Origin: Meconema thalassinum
Taxonomy: Eukaryota > Arthropoda > Insecta > Orthoptera > Tettigoniidae
DNA: 64,000 bases
Direction of reading: 5' to 3'
NCBI GenBank assembly: GCA_946902985.2
Contig: OX336388.2
Location: 371,863,387-371,927,386, forward strand
Below are positions 23,846 to 36,185 of the stretch, piece after piece (position 1 is the stretch's first letter; every line of letters begins with the position of its first letter). The translations under genes were made by a program, and so were the position numbers. The notes beneath the pieces are model-generated. The model had not been told where the DNA came from. It searched no databases and saw nothing but the letters and a program-made list of their open reading frames with translations.

Positions 23846-25343
23846 CTCTCTCTCTCTCTCTGGGAATGTGAGCTTCGATGAAATAATCTTTGAGGTTCCT
23901 TACATATTCTATAGGCGTCAAACTATCAGTGTTGCTGAATTTTTGCGGTTTGTCTTCAAAATTCCTGATGACCGTCACGTTCCTCGGATATGCATCCGGG
24001 TAGTTTTTCCCACTATCTCGATAGTTCCACTCAGGTTCCATATTCCTTTCGTCATCTTCCTCCCTGAATCTGGATATACGTTCTTCAGGAGTCACGTCTC
24101 TCTCTTCTCGATCTAGGTTATATCTTCTGGCATAATTCCTATTGGTTTCGCAAGCCAAGTCTTCTGTATCCTTGTCAGTGATTTCCGTTAAGACTTTCTT
24201 GATTAACTCTTCTTTGTAGGTCTCCATCAAACTAGCCTCTCCTAGCTTCAAATTCTGCAGTTTGCTCGTCGTTTCATTCACATCAGAGACAACTTTATGA
24301 ATCTGTTCCTCTAATGCAGATTTTAATGCTTGCACATCCTGACCTAGTTGTGTTCTATCTTCAACTTGTCTTTCGGATAGCGAATCCATCCTGACGCTTA
24401 AATCTTTCCTAATCTGTACTACTTCATTGTTAATATCTATTTGAGTACTGGCATGTTTTCTTTCAATACGTTCCTGAATTTGGGTTACATGTTCCCCACT
24501 TGACCTATTCCACTCGTCTTTCCATACTGCTACATTTGCCGTTAACATTTCTGCTATGTCTACTTCGATATCTTCTTTCAATAATCTATTATGGTCTAAT
24601 ACTTGGGTTCTCATGACCTCTACATCATACTTTAAACCTGCTAAAGACGCTGTCGTTCTAACTGACTCATCAACTAATCTAGTCGTTAATGCACTCATAT
24701 TACGCGTACAAAGTGTTTTCGAATTTTCTATTTCTTCCCTGACTTTATTTACATCAGTTTGGACTTTAGCAATATCTACGAAAACTGTGTTGACCTCTAC
24801 TTGAATCTTATTTATGTCACTTTGCATCTCATTTACATCCGAATGAATGTTATTAATATCAACCTGAACATTGGACACATCAGTTCTAACATTTTGGACT
24901 TCTCTTTGGACTTCCTCAACCTTGTCTTGGACAGTCGCAACATCATTTTTAACAACAACTACTTCAGCCCTAGCACAAGAAATATCACCTCGGACATTAG
25001 CCACATCTAGATTCAACATTGTAAGATCTTTCTGTACATTAGAAACATCAATTTTAACATCAGAAACATTTTTATGCACATTGGACACATCTGTGCGGAT
25101 GTCAGTTACAGTATTCTCGATTCCTTGGGTATTAATCTGTAAACGCGACATATTATCCTCTAAGTTAGCAGAACTGGTCTGGAGAACTTTCATATTAGCA
25201 GACAAATTACTAGCACTCTCCTCCATTCGACTAGTATTCCTAGCTTCCATCTCCTTTATACTTTCATTCAGCATCTGCTTCACACTGCTATTCATGTTAG
25301 CAGACATCTCCTCTAACATCATCCTCAAACTTTCATCTGCCAT
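23787..25343 (-). CDS. gag: Gag N-terminal half with long coiled coil, copy 1
   Basis: 518 codons from the first ATG (25343). A TTG 15 bases upstream is in frame but not a credible start. Residues about 75-210 are a regular repeat of V-x-x-V/I-x-x-D units (DVSNVQ, DVNKVR), strongly predicted as a coiled coil by eye. A second alpha-helical, charged region follows, then a YVRNLKDYF stretch typical of the beginning of a Gag core domain. The frame ends shortly after a GA run, while the core domain continues in another frame. It would be the structural protein of the particle. The long coiled coil is unusual for a Gypsy Gag. Confidence 0.8.
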   Translation of the reverse strand: MADESLRMMLEEMSANMNSSVKQMLNESIKEMEARNTSRMEESASNLSANMKVLQTSSANLEDNMSRLQINTQGIENTVTDIRTDVSNVHKNVSDVKIDVSNVQKDLTMLNLDVANVRGDISCARAEVVVVKNDVATVQDKVEEVQREVQNVRTDVSNVQVDINNIHSDVNEMQSDINKIQVEVNTVFVDIAKVQTDVNKVREEIENSKTLCTRNMSALTTRLVDESVRTTASLAGLKYDVEVMRTQVLDHNRLLKEDIEVDIAEMLTANVAVWKDEWNRSSGEHVTQIQERIERKHASTQIDINNEVVQIRKDLSVRMDSLSERQVEDRTQLGQDVQALKSALEEQIHKVVSDVNETTSKLQNLKLGEASLMETYKEELIKKVLTEITDKDTEDLACETNRNYARRYNLDREERDVTPEERISRFREEDDERNMEPEWNYRDSGKNYPDAYPRNVTVIRNFEDKPQKFSNTDSLTPIEYVRNLKDYFIEAHIPRERERDEDSGEIFDWRTPRMVSRI

Positions 25344-25911
25344 TACAATATTATTCAAAAATTAGACTGCTGTAGGGACATACATCAAAAGAGCAAAATA
25401 ACAACATCTGAGCAACACTTTTCACCATATATAAATTTGATCACTTTTCTGTCTTAAATCTAACTTATAACTACCTTATAATGAACCTTCGAAGACACTT
25501 CATGTTGAAACAAACTCAAGCACATGTTCAAATTTCCCTGGCCCATTTTAAAATATCCTAACACAAATAATTTACATTTACAATCCAAATAATTTAATTT
25601 TATCTTAAATATGACTAAAATGTCATAAGCCGGTCAAATAAAGTAAGATTCCAGATCATAGGCGATTTTTCTAAGTTTCCAGCCTATTTAACCTTTCTCA
25701 AGTTGTATAAGATCTGATCTTTTCTGAGTGTAATTTTCCTAATACAATACAACATTTAATTCCTATATAATCACACTCTTAAATTCTACAATTGGCCAAG
25801 ACATCTAACAAAGAATCAACCTCTTTATTTGAGTCTAATCGAGCCACACGTTTTAGGTTTGCCAATCCTACTGACGTTCAACCTGGTGATCCACTTATGT
25901 TGAATCATCCC

Positions 25912-25929
25912 CACGTTTTAGGGTCGCCA
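25912..25929 (-). other. Candidate primer-binding site, copy 1
   Basis: Seven bases inside the LTR end the minus strand reads TGGCGACCCTAAAACGTG. TGG followed by tRNA-complementary sequence is standard for a minus-strand primer, and the first eight bases fit an Arg-type primer as used by some insect Gypsy elements (family knowledge, not checked). A diverged repeat (TTGGCAAACCTAAAACGTG) lies 65 bp further in, at 25847-25868. Confidence 0.55.
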
Positions 25930-25936
25930 ATCTTTC

Positions 25937-28900
25937 TGTCCCCGTTTACCCGGATAGTAGGCTGTCAGATATCCGCCCCCTCAATCGGATTGCCAACAAT
26001 CAATCGCACCGGCTCAGCTACACCAATGAAAATGGCACTGACAGAAACTACCGAGATTTGAGCACAGAAGTTAACAGGAAATCATTGTGGAACACACCAA
26101 AATAGACGGGGGTTCATACTTACCTTTACTTACCTCTTAAAAATTATCTCGGGGATTGGGTTGACAACAGGATCTCTAAAGTATGCTCCCACAATAACCT
26201 CCACCATGACATTTAAAAATGAACCAGAACGAAGACAAGAACTTTGAACTGTACAAAAGCTTTTATTTCAAATAAAGGGTATGATTTTAACAACTCAACA
26301 AAATAAATGTGGCTATCAGTAGCCCATGTCAATCTGACTATGTCCTCCTGAAGGACTTGCAAAGTTATCATAAAACATGTTAGCTCCCACGAGCTCAAAA
26401 TAACGTAATATTCAAAACACATTTGGACTGGAAAAGGAAGTCAGGACGAGACACATATACGGAGCATTTTGTTTCTTTTAATAAACATGACACTTGTATT
26501 TATAGGCACAAGGCCAGAATGTAGACGACCTCGCCCGCTGATAACCAGTTGTCTGGCCAGCTGCCGTCTACCCTTCAACCTGACGCACACCTGTCAAATG
26601 GGGCTCACTTGTCATGCCACACTGCGTAAGAATCCAGCTCCCTCTCAAAAGCTTTAAATGTCCGCAAGACAACTCATATATATTTACGCAAGTCTTTCAA
26701 ATGCTTTACTCACATACCACTGGATTATTCTGACAATCCCTAAACTTGTTAAGTTATCATCCAAATGTTTAATAAGCATAGTTTAGAGTATAAAACACAC
26801 TCTTAAATGTTTATAACAAAAACTCATAAATAATTGATAACAATTAGAAATTGTTTATAATATTGTCGAAGATAATTACAAAAAATTCTAAACACGCCTC
26901 TAACATCACTTTCGTTCCACATTATTGTCAAAGATATTTACATCATTATTTACAATATTAACATTTAAATTATTCAAATTATTAATTTAAGAAATACATT
27001 TAACCACATGTTCATCCGGTTGGTAATTTCATAATCGTGTCAATATAATCGACCAATGAAGGTTAGTTATACATTTTAATGTCACAATCTGGTTTAATAA
27101 AGGTTGTAATAATTATTATAATTATTTGTGACGGTAATCTTCATTCAAAATCTTATCTCAAATTCTTTCAAAACTCTTGTTAATTATAACAGTAAATTCA
27201 CTTGATTAATTTTCAAAGGACTAAGATAATACACTCCATCGGAAAATAATTCGCTTACAAAATAATGCACAAACTGCATTAAAATAGGCCCAAAATTCAT
27301 CATATATTAATATATATGGCATCAAAATCTTCCACAGAACTTACAAAAACCTCCACTAACAAATTCTTTAACATCATTAATTACTGTGGGAACCTCCTTC
27401 ATTTATTCAAGGGCATTATACATCAGCGACTTTCAACACGTCCGCTGCACTAGCGATTATACATTCATAGTTCCACTTCAAAAATTCTTATAATCATTAA
27501 TAGTTTCAAAACTGTTGTCATTTAACCTTCGTGGATTTCATTCATGAATCGAAATGAAGTAAAAATTTGCCAATCACAAACAAATTTAATAGTGAATACG
27601 CTTATATACGCCTGTCTGGTCTATTAAAATTTAAGATTAACATCTTCAAAGAATTGTAGTATAAAAATACTATCATCAAATAAAGTGCGACTAAACTGCA
27701 AAATAGTCGAATAGAATCCAATTAGACTGGGGAATGCAAACATCATTATATAAATCTCTAATTGAGAAAAAACTCCTAACGAAAGTTCATGACTTTAATG
27801 CATTCAATAATTCATAATCTAAATTCATCTTTCACAAAATTGTCTATGATGCAATGGTCGTTCATAACTGACGATAAATGTCTGTGTTGCAATCAATTCA
27901 AATAACGACTAGTATTTCCAAGATCGTCGACAACGTAAGAGATTTTAACGCTCTAAAATCATTTAAATGTTCTTCCTTCTTGATGATGACAGAAAATTGG
28001 TCAAAGTAATTAAACTGGGGTAGAATTACTTTAATAAAGTGACACGCTGTCTGAATTTAAATCTGCCATAAAAATCATTAACTTACAGTCAAATCGTGAC
28101 TACAAAAAAAATAAGCAAATTACTGAAAAATCTAAATGTCAGTCTCAACTGATCCAAAATCGTTTAACTATGCCCATGACATAACAATGTCTTAATAAAA
28201 CGTCGAAAAGGGCATAACTCATCAAGGTGTACTGAGAATAGGAATCTCAAACAAGAATATAGGGCAAAATACATGAGGACAGAAAATATGGGAAAATGGT
28301 TGCTCAGATATCGCTAAGAAACTCAAATACAATAAACGTTCACGACTACCTTATCTGCTGGTTGAAGTTCCAGAGGAAAATTCCCCAAAGAAGACTGCTG
28401 ATGGATCCATTTCACCAACTTGAAGATGAGCTCCATCCTCGAAACAGGAAACAGCACCCTCGGAGAATCGAACTGCTTCCTCCTCCGGAAATTGCACTGC
28501 TCCGTGAAGACGAAAGACATCCTTCCGGCAAAATTCTTCTTTGTGAGTCGGGACAACCCTGACCTCTCTTGAAAAATCCCCGAAGTTCCAGTAGAAAATC
28601 GCCATGAAGTTTTTGTAGTAATTTCCGAAGAAATATTCATATTCAGTGAGTATGAAATCGTTTCCATTGCTGTTTGATAGTATTCAGCCTTGAACCACGA
28701 AACATGGGTGTAGATGGTTATTCACCACATGTTCGCTTGTGTGGAATGGCAATTAGCGAAGTTCCATGCTGCTATCTTACTCCGTTGAAATATGTCCCAA
28801 TTGCATTAAAGTCCTTTAGCCTTCCATCTTCTCTTCGGTTATGGTAATAGAAGAACAAACTGCCATATTAAACTGCTCCATAATACTGTAGCGTTGTGTC

Positions 28901-29882
28901 ACAAAAGCAATCTGAAGTCTCCCTATTTCACTAGCCGTGTCAGCCGTACCGTAGAATCTGACGATACAAAGTGCTTCTCAGGTGGCGAGAAAATCACTTT
29001 TGTCAGTCGTCTAAAATTGCCAATATCTTCCAAAATAACTCCTCGAAATTGTTCAACTTTTCTACACTCCTTAATGTAGCACTGCACAATAGAATTAGCT
29101 TATAGGCGACCGCTAACTGTTCATAGCTAATCTTGTAGACGCGTTATAATGTGCGTTTTAACTTCACCTAGTTTTACTTGTACTGCTTGTCTGCTCGAAT
29201 CTCGTTCACTGCGGTGACTTCACCACGCGTTATAAAGACGACTCTTTCTACTAATCTCACTCGACGTCTCACCGAAATGACTATATAAGAACTGAGACTG
29301 AAGATCTGACGATTTGAGCTTTGATGATTTGAGCTTCGATGATCTGAGAATGAGAATCCTCTCTTCTGCGCAAGGCCTTTTATAAACTTCATAAGGGGCG
29401 TATCCATCCCTTCCATAGCGTGTTACTGCGTCATCGCTAGAAGTTCCAACTTCGTCAATACATGACGGATTTTCAAAATTCAAAAACTGAAAATAAATTT
29501 CACCAAAATTCCAGAACAATGCCTCTACTGAAAATGGATTTCCACAATTCTGCATTCCAAAAAGTAATAAAAATACCATAGTTTCAGCAATCTCCGTCTT
29601 CCTTCAGACTATCGTTCATTGGTTCGAGCCTCCCCTCCAATAGCATAATTTCTTCCTCAGCAGAATTCCACGTTTCCTGCGACTGCGTCGTAAATCTCGG
29701 ATCTTTCTCGAATAAATGCTGACGTCACTGAGAATCTCAGCTCAAGTAGCCTGCTGGCATAACGTCTGCGTCATCCGTGCTTACGTCATGACTACCCACG
29801 TCATAACTATGACAGCCATAACTTTCTTTATAATTTCCAATATAGCCACCGTGGTCTCTGTATAATTCAATTTACGGGGGCA
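25937..29882 (-). repeat. LTR 2 (shared middle LTR), 3946 bp
   Basis: Same sequence as LTR 1 except for few differences: an 11-bp deletion at about 29177 (the stretch TCACTGTAAAC missing between TTTAC-type repeats) and at least one substitution near 28581. It serves as 3' LTR of the right unit and 5' LTR of the left unit. Confidence 0.93.
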
Positions 29883-29896
29883 TTCTCCCCTCACCA
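29883..29896 (-). other. Polypurine tract, copy 2
   Basis: Identical to the tract at 19608: minus-strand GTGAGGGGAGAA abutting the middle LTR. Confidence 0.85.
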
Positions 29897-29975
29897 CGTT
29901 TTAAAAACAGTTGCAAATTGTTTTTAAACTCAGTGTTACAAGTACCTGAACTCTCTTGAACACGAAATTGAATTA

Positions 29976-32900
29976 TTACTGGCTTACTCTAGGATAGTAT
30001 CTTTTCAAATTTCCAGCATTGAACTTGCCGTAAATGACATTATTCTCATCATCGTAGAGTTCATAGCAGTTGTTTCCATAGGCATTCGTAATTCTAAACG
30101 GACCCATGAACACAATTCCAAATTTGGGATAGATTTTCTTGCTCATATCAGCCTTGATAGGTCTGCGTAATAATACAAGATTTCCAACTTGTAAGGGTGC
30201 ACCAAAACGTTTTCCAGCTACTCTTTTCAATCGTTTCTCTGCTGCTTTCTGGAGTTGTTCTTTCGCCTTGTCAATCCTCTGCTGCCTTCCTATTTCGGGA
30301 TCTCTAGGAACGTGGTTGAAAAGATTATCCCACGGCCTTTCTGGGTTTCTTCCTAGATGAAGTCGCATTGGCACTTGTCCTGTGCTCTCCTGCACTGTAG
30401 AGTTCAGACATTCCTCAATAAGGGGTACAAATCTCACCCAACCAGAATGATCATTTGGACAGAAAATTCGACAGAATTTCGAAAATTCAGCCATATATCT
30501 TTCTGAGGAATTCGATTCTGGATAACGCACGCTTGAAAATAAGTGCTTAATGCCAAGCCTTTCCATATCCGCTGCAAATTCCACGGATGTAAACTGCGTT
30601 CCATGATCTGACAGTAGATATTCTGGTTTACCAGCTTTAGGAAATACAGCATTTTCCAGTCTGCTTACAACGTTCCTCGTGTTAGCTTTCTGCATGGGAC
30701 TCATTGTAACAAATTTTGAGAAAACATCCACGGTAACCAACAGGTACTGGTTACCCTGATATCCCTTCGGACAGGGGCCAAATATGTCCGTCGCCATGAG
30801 TTCGTTTGGCTTAGAAGGAATAGCCTTCGGTTTTCCTTTTAATAAAGCAGAAGCATACTTTGCTCTTTGACATTTGTCACATGATCGAATGACCTTGGCA
30901 ATGCTGGAACGCATGTTAGTCCAAATAAATCTCTCTTTAAGAGTATTAAGAGTTTTATCTAAACCGGCATGTCCAGTTGCGTGATGAGCTACCCACACTA
31001 AATTGACAACAAGTTTAGGTGGCACGACTATTCGGAGTTTTGTATGCGCAGAGTCAGCATACTTGCATACGATGTCTCCACTCAAAACAAAGTGTCGTGA
31101 ATTTCTCCGTGTAGCTGCATAGTCAACATCCGTATTGTCCATGTAACCCTTGAGGAACCTGTACATTTTCCTTATTGGAGCGTGTCTCTTCTGTGACACA
31201 CCGATTCGGGCTAACCTCCTAACGGTTTCTTGATCTTCTTGCTCCAATTGTACATGGTGTATCTGCACATTTTTAATAGGGTTACGTGATAGAGCATCAG
31301 CCAGTAAGTTATCTTTCCCAGGCTGGTGGACGATAGTGGCGTTAAACTGTTGGGTGAACAAAGCCCAACGTGTCAATCTATCACTTGACATGTCAGTTTG
31401 CAGCATAAACTGTAGTGCTTTATGGTCAGTAATAATGATGACCTTATGTCCCAGCAGGATTTTCTTCCACGCTTGCAATGCTGTTACAAAAGCTAACGCT
31501 TCAAGTTCTGTCGTGAAGTAGTTTTCCTCGTGTTTCTTCAACTTCCGACTAGTGAACGCAATGTAGTGCTTGTTGCCTGCCTCGTCTTTCTGGTATAAGA
31601 CTGCACTAATGCCTATTCTTGATGCATCAGACTCAATATAGAACACCTTCTCAAAGTCTGGGTACTCCAGTTTCACATTATTTCTGAGCATCTCTTTTGC
31701 TTTCTCAAAAGCCTCGTCTGCAGCGGTACTCCATTTCCATCTGTTATTCTTCTTGAGTAAGTCATACAGAGGAGCCATAATTTCAGAGTATCTCGGACAG
31801 TGGCCGCTAATAAATTGGCATGCGCCTACAAATTCTCTGACTTGTTTCACCTTAGTTGGCTTTGGAAATCTCGTGATCGCATCTACTTTTTGCATGTTTG
31901 GATGATATCCATCTTTATCAATAGTATGCCCCAAGTAATTTATCTCCTTCTTCAAGAATTGACATTTTCCAAAATTGACCTTGATATTGGCCTCCCTTAA
32001 ATTCTCGAACAACTTTCTCAAGTGCACTAAATGTTTTGCGGCGCTGGGTGAAGATACGATTAAATCGTCAATGTAGCAGATTACATTTTCTTTCACTTCG
32101 TCAGTGAGCTTACTATCAAGTGCTCGAATAAGTGCTGGTCCACTGTTAACCATACCAAAAGGCATTCTGACAAAGACCCATGACGTCTGGTCAAATAAGA
32201 ATCCAGTGTACTGCATACTATCTTCTTCTAGTTGAACTTGATAAAATGAAGACGTCAAGTCAAGAACGCTGAAACATGCTCTCCCTTTGAATTTTCGAAG
32301 CAGATCTCTAATCTTGGGTGGTCGGTCATTTTCTGGAAGAATCTTCAAGTTGATGGTCCTGGCATCGAGACAAAGACGTATCTGACCATTACTTTTCTTC
32401 ACTACTGTGATGGGGTTTATATAAGACGACGCCTGTTTTTTAATAATCCCGTCTACCTCCATTTTTCTGATTAACCCTCGTACTTCTTGATAGTATTTCT
32501 CAGGAATGGGGTATATTCTCTTCTGGTAAGGGGTTTCATCTGTCAGCCTTATCTTGTATTTATAATCCTTAATCAATCCAGGCTTTTCATCAAAAATATC
32601 TTGGAATTCCTTTATCAGATCCTCAAATTCCCCCTGAATTTCTTCAAATCCTTCAGTTTTTCTACTGGGTATTTCTGCTAAATTTTCCACTTCATTAATT
32701 ATGGTATTCAAAATTTCTTCCCTAAGGTCTATTTCCAGACTGTTTTTCACGTCCTGTTTTTCTATCTCTTCTGTGATCATGTACCCATCATTAAAGCTAA
32801 TACTTCTGTTCTTCATGTCAATAATAGCTCCGACCTTCGATATAAAATCTATTCCAAGCACCATATCAAAATTGATCTTGCTCACCACAATGAAGATCTG

Positions 32901-33251
32901 TTCATAATTCCTTCCATTGATCTCAAAGTTCAATAACACTTGAATCTTGCACTTCACTGCCTTATCTTGGAATATCCCTCTCACTTTGACGGTAGAAACA
33001 GGTAGAACTGTCATGTTCTCTCCTCTTAGCAGACTTTGATAACATTCCTCTGAAATGATGGAGATAATTGCACCAGTATCCATCAGGGCTTTGTACTGTT
33101 GGCCATCTATCCGTACAGAAATAATAGGTAAGGCACATGGTCTTTCCTCTTTAACGATACCCCTCTCTTCTAGCAAATCTTCATCAGTAACTTCATATAT
33201 CTCATTAATTGTAATCAGGTGTGGTGTGGCAATGTATTTACAAGTTCTCAC
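29976..33251 (-). CDS. pol: Pol polyprotein, copy 2
   Basis: 1091 codons with all motifs of copy 1: DTGA, YIDD, the RNase H acidic residues, the HHCC finger and the D-D-E core. Two residue differences from copy 1: L226 and Q959. The start is again a GTG that is not credible; entry from gag by a -1 shift at the A8 run 33271-33278 is expected. It lies downstream of a gag that carries one extra lesion compared with copy 1. Confidence 0.95.
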   Translation of the reverse strand: MRTCKYIATPHLITINEIYEVTDEDLLEERGIVKEERPCALPIISVRIDGQQYKALMDTGAIISIISEECYQSLLRGENMTVLPVSTVKVRGIFQDKAVKCKIQVLLNFEINGRNYEQIFIVVSKINFDMVLGIDFISKVGAIIDMKNRSISFNDGYMITEEIEKQDVKNSLEIDLREEILNTIINEVENLAEIPSRKTEGFEEIQGEFEDLIKEFQDIFDEKPGLIKDYKYKIRLTDETPYQKRIYPIPEKYYQEVRGLIRKMEVDGIIKKQASSYINPITVVKKSNGQIRLCLDARTINLKILPENDRPPKIRDLLRKFKGRACFSVLDLTSSFYQVQLEEDSMQYTGFLFDQTSWVFVRMPFGMVNSGPALIRALDSKLTDEVKENVICYIDDLIVSSPSAAKHLVHLRKLFENLREANIKVNFGKCQFLKKEINYLGHTIDKDGYHPNMQKVDAITRFPKPTKVKQVREFVGACQFISGHCPRYSEIMAPLYDLLKKNNRWKWSTAADEAFEKAKEMLRNNVKLEYPDFEKVFYIESDASRIGISAVLYQKDEAGNKHYIAFTSRKLKKHEENYFTTELEALAFVTALQAWKKILLGHKVIIITDHKALQFMLQTDMSSDRLTRWALFTQQFNATIVHQPGKDNLLADALSRNPIKNVQIHHVQLEQEDQETVRRLARIGVSQKRHAPIRKMYRFLKGYMDNTDVDYAATRRNSRHFVLSGDIVCKYADSAHTKLRIVVPPKLVVNLVWVAHHATGHAGLDKTLNTLKERFIWTNMRSSIAKVIRSCDKCQRAKYASALLKGKPKAIPSKPNELMATDIFGPCPKGYQGNQYLLVTVDVFSKFVTMSPMQKANTRNVVSRLENAVFPKAGKPEYLLSDHGTQFTSVEFAADMERLGIKHLFSSVRYPESNSSERYMAEFSKFCRIFCPNDHSGWVRFVPLIEECLNSTVQESTGQVPMRLHLGRNPERPWDNLFNHVPRDPEIGRQQRIDKAKEQLQKAAEKRLKRVAGKRFGAPLQVGNLVLLRRPIKADMSKKIYPKFGIVFMGPFRITNAYGNNCYELYDDENNVIYGKFNAGNLKRYYPRVSQ

Positions 33252-33375
33252 TGTCGTTGAGAAATCGGCGTTTTTTTTGTGTTACCGACCTCAAAATTCT
33301 GCTGGCTCGTAGAAGGCCCAGGATCGATTACAACATCCTGCCTTTTCTTTTGGTTTTCGGCTTCTCTTTCCCGTA

Positions 33376-34119
33376 ATTATTTTAGGTATTGCTGGCTTTC
33401 CCTCTCTCTTTCCTGATACTGATCGGGTGTCATAACCTGACCTTGAGGATTCTGATTTCTGTTTTGGTTCTGGTTATTTCTATTATAATTTCTGTTATAA
33501 CCATTATTGTTGTAGTATCTGCCTCTTCCATTGTTGTAATTTCCTCGATTATAGTTCCAGCCTCTTCTCTGTTGATACGGACGGTAACCTTGCGATCTGT
33601 TATTTCGAAACTGATTATTCCTGTGAGGACCTACATTGTCAGTTTTCTCTTCATCTGGCTTGTCAGTTTGTTGGATTGGTCCATATATACAGTATTTATT
33701 TCTTTGAAGTCATGCCTTTGACCTTTCTGTACCACGTTAGGCATTGGACTTGTGTAGTCTAACCTCCTCAGTAATTCATCCATGCTGGTCAAATCCCTGA
33801 TGTTTGACGAAATGATTAGTCTCCTCACCTCCACAGGCAGCATACGAGAAATCGCATCAATAAGTTGCTCCGTTGACAATGGGGGTTGCAAAAATCTCAA
33901 GCGGGATAATTGACTCGTAAAGAAATCAGCGTACCGTGTTGGAAGAGTACCTGAGTATTTTCTTGAATACACCTCCGCTCTTAACGAATTCTGCGCTTCT
34001 ATGGACCAAAATCGTTTGATTAATGCCTCTGCAAACTCGTCAAAGTTACTGAATGTGTATCTAAATGCGCGAAACCATTCGAGGGGTCCTCCAATCAAAA
34101 ATCTCTCCACTATCTTCAT
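33376..34119 (-). pseudogene. gag: Gag C-terminal half, copy 2, with a private 1-bp deletion
   Basis: Same as the copy 1 gene over 147 codons. One base is then missing near 33675 (plus-strand TTGGATTGG where copy 1 has TTGGACTTGG), so the frame goes out of register and stops after 162 codons. The RNA-binding tail sequence is still present out of frame. The TAA shared with copy 1 is at 33379-33377. Confidence 0.85.
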
Positions 34120-35617
34120 CTCTCTCTCTCTCTCTGGGAATGTGAGCTTCGATGAAATAATCTTTGAGGTTCCTTACATATTCTATAGGCGTCAAACTAT
34201 CAGTGTTGCTGAATTTTTGCGGTTTGTCTTCAAAATTCCTGATGACCGTCACGTTCCTCGGATATGCATCCGGGTAGTTTTTCCCACTATCTCGATAGTT
34301 CCACTCAGGTTCCATATTCCTTTCGTCATCTTCCTCCCTGAATCTGGATATACGTTCTTCAGGAGTCACGTCTCTCTCTTCTCGATCTAGGTTATATCTT
34401 CTGGCATAATTCCTATTGGTTTCGCAAGCCAAGTCTTCTGTATCCTTGTCAGTGATTTCCGTTAAGACTTTCTTGATTAACTCTTCTTTGTAGGTCTCCA
34501 TCAAACTAGCCTCTCCTAGCTTCAAATTCTGCAGTTTGCTCGTCGTTTCATTCACATCAGAGACAACTTTATGAATCTGTTCCTCTAATGCAGATTTTAA
34601 TGCTTGCACATCCTGACCTAGTTGTGTTCTATCTTCAACTTGTCTTTCGGATAGCGAATCCATCCTGACGCTTAAATCTTTCCTAATCTGTACTACTTCA
34701 TTGTTAATATCTATTTGAGTACTGGCATGTTTTCTTTCAATACGTTCCTGAATTTGGGTTACATGTTCCCCACTTGACCTATTCCACTCGTCTTTCCATA
34801 CTGCTACATTTGCCGTTAACATTTCTGCTATGTCTACTTCGATATCTTCTTTCAATAATCTATTATGGTCTAATACTTGGGTTCTCATGACCTCTACATC
34901 ATACTTTAAACCTGCTAAAGACGCTGTCGTTCTAACTGACTCATCAACTAATCTAGTCGTTAATGCACTCATATTACGCGTACAAAGTGTTTTCGAATTT
35001 TCTATTTCTTCCCTGACTTTATTTACATCAGTTTGGACTTTAGCAATATCTACGAAAACTGTGTTGACCTCTACTTGAATCTTATTTATGTCACTTTGCA
35101 TCTCATTTACATCCGAATGAATGTTATTAATATCAACCTGAACATTGGACACATCAGTTCTAACATTTTGGACTTCTCTTTGGACTTCCTCAACCTTGTC
35201 TTGGACAGTCGCAACATCATTTTTAACAACAACTACTTCAGCCCTAGCACAAGAAATATCACCTCGGACATTAGCCACATCTAGATTCAACATTGTAAGA
35301 TCTTTCTGTACATTAGAAACATCAATTTTAACATCAGAAACATTTTTATGCACATTGGACACATCTGTGCGGATGTCAGTTACAGTATTCTCGATTCCTT
35401 GGGTATTAATCTGTAAACGCGACATATTATCCTCTAAGTTAGCAGAACTGGTCTGGAGAACTTTCATATTAGCAGACAAATTACTAGCATTCTCCTCCAT
35501 TCGACTAGTATTCCTAGCTTCCATCTCCTTTATACTTTCATTCAGCATCTGCTTCACACTGCTATTCATGTTAGCAGACATCTCCTCTAACATCATCCTC
35601 AAACTTTCATCTGCCAT
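34061..35617 (-). CDS. gag: Gag N-terminal half, copy 2
   Basis: 518 codons from ATG 35617. Coiled-coil repeat and charged region as in copy 1, with one seen difference (Asn for Ser at the residue next to ASNLSA). It ends after the same 17-nt GA run (34119-34135), so the frame change was already present before the two units diverged. Confidence 0.8.
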   Translation of the reverse strand: MADESLRMMLEEMSANMNSSVKQMLNESIKEMEARNTSRMEENASNLSANMKVLQTSSANLEDNMSRLQINTQGIENTVTDIRTDVSNVHKNVSDVKIDVSNVQKDLTMLNLDVANVRGDISCARAEVVVVKNDVATVQDKVEEVQREVQNVRTDVSNVQVDINNIHSDVNEMQSDINKIQVEVNTVFVDIAKVQTDVNKVREEIENSKTLCTRNMSALTTRLVDESVRTTASLAGLKYDVEVMRTQVLDHNRLLKEDIEVDIAEMLTANVAVWKDEWNRSSGEHVTQIQERIERKHASTQIDINNEVVQIRKDLSVRMDSLSERQVEDRTQLGQDVQALKSALEEQIHKVVSDVNETTSKLQNLKLGEASLMETYKEELIKKVLTEITDKDTEDLACETNRNYARRYNLDREERDVTPEERISRFREEDDERNMEPEWNYRDSGKNYPDAYPRNVTVIRNFEDKPQKFSNTDSLTPIEYVRNLKDYFIEAHIPRERERDEDSGEIFDWRTPRMVSRI

Positions 35618-36185
35618 TACAATATTATTCAAAAATTAGACTGCTGTAGGGACATACATCAAAAGAGCAAAATAACAACATCTGAGCAACACTTTTCACC
35701 ATATATAAATTTGATCACTTTTCTGTCTTAAATCTAACTTATAACTACCTTATAATGAACCTTCGAAGACACTTCATGTTGAAACAAACTCAAGCACATG
35801 TTCAAATTTCCCTGGCCCATTTTAAAATATCCTAACACAAATAATTTACATTTACAATCCAAATAATTTAATTTTATCTTAAATATGACTAAAATGTCAT
35901 AAGCCGGTCAAATAAAGTAAGATTCCAGATCATAGGCGATTTTTCTAAGTTTCCAGCCTATTTAACCTTTCTCAAGTTGTATAAGATCTGATCTTTTCTG
36001 AGTGTAATTTTCCTAATACAATACAACATTTAATTCCTATATAATCACACTCTTAAATTCTACAATTGGCCAAGACATCTAACAAAGAATCAACCTCTTT
36101 ATTTGAGTCTAATCGAGCCACACGTTTTAGGTTTGCCAATCCTACTGACGTTCAACCTGGTGATCCACTTATGTTGAATCATCCC

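Noticed and set aside
24871..25365. 164-aa plus-strand ORF opposite gag
   Set aside because: It is the antisense shadow of the coiled-coil repeat; its Thr/Ser-rich composition mirrors the gag codons.
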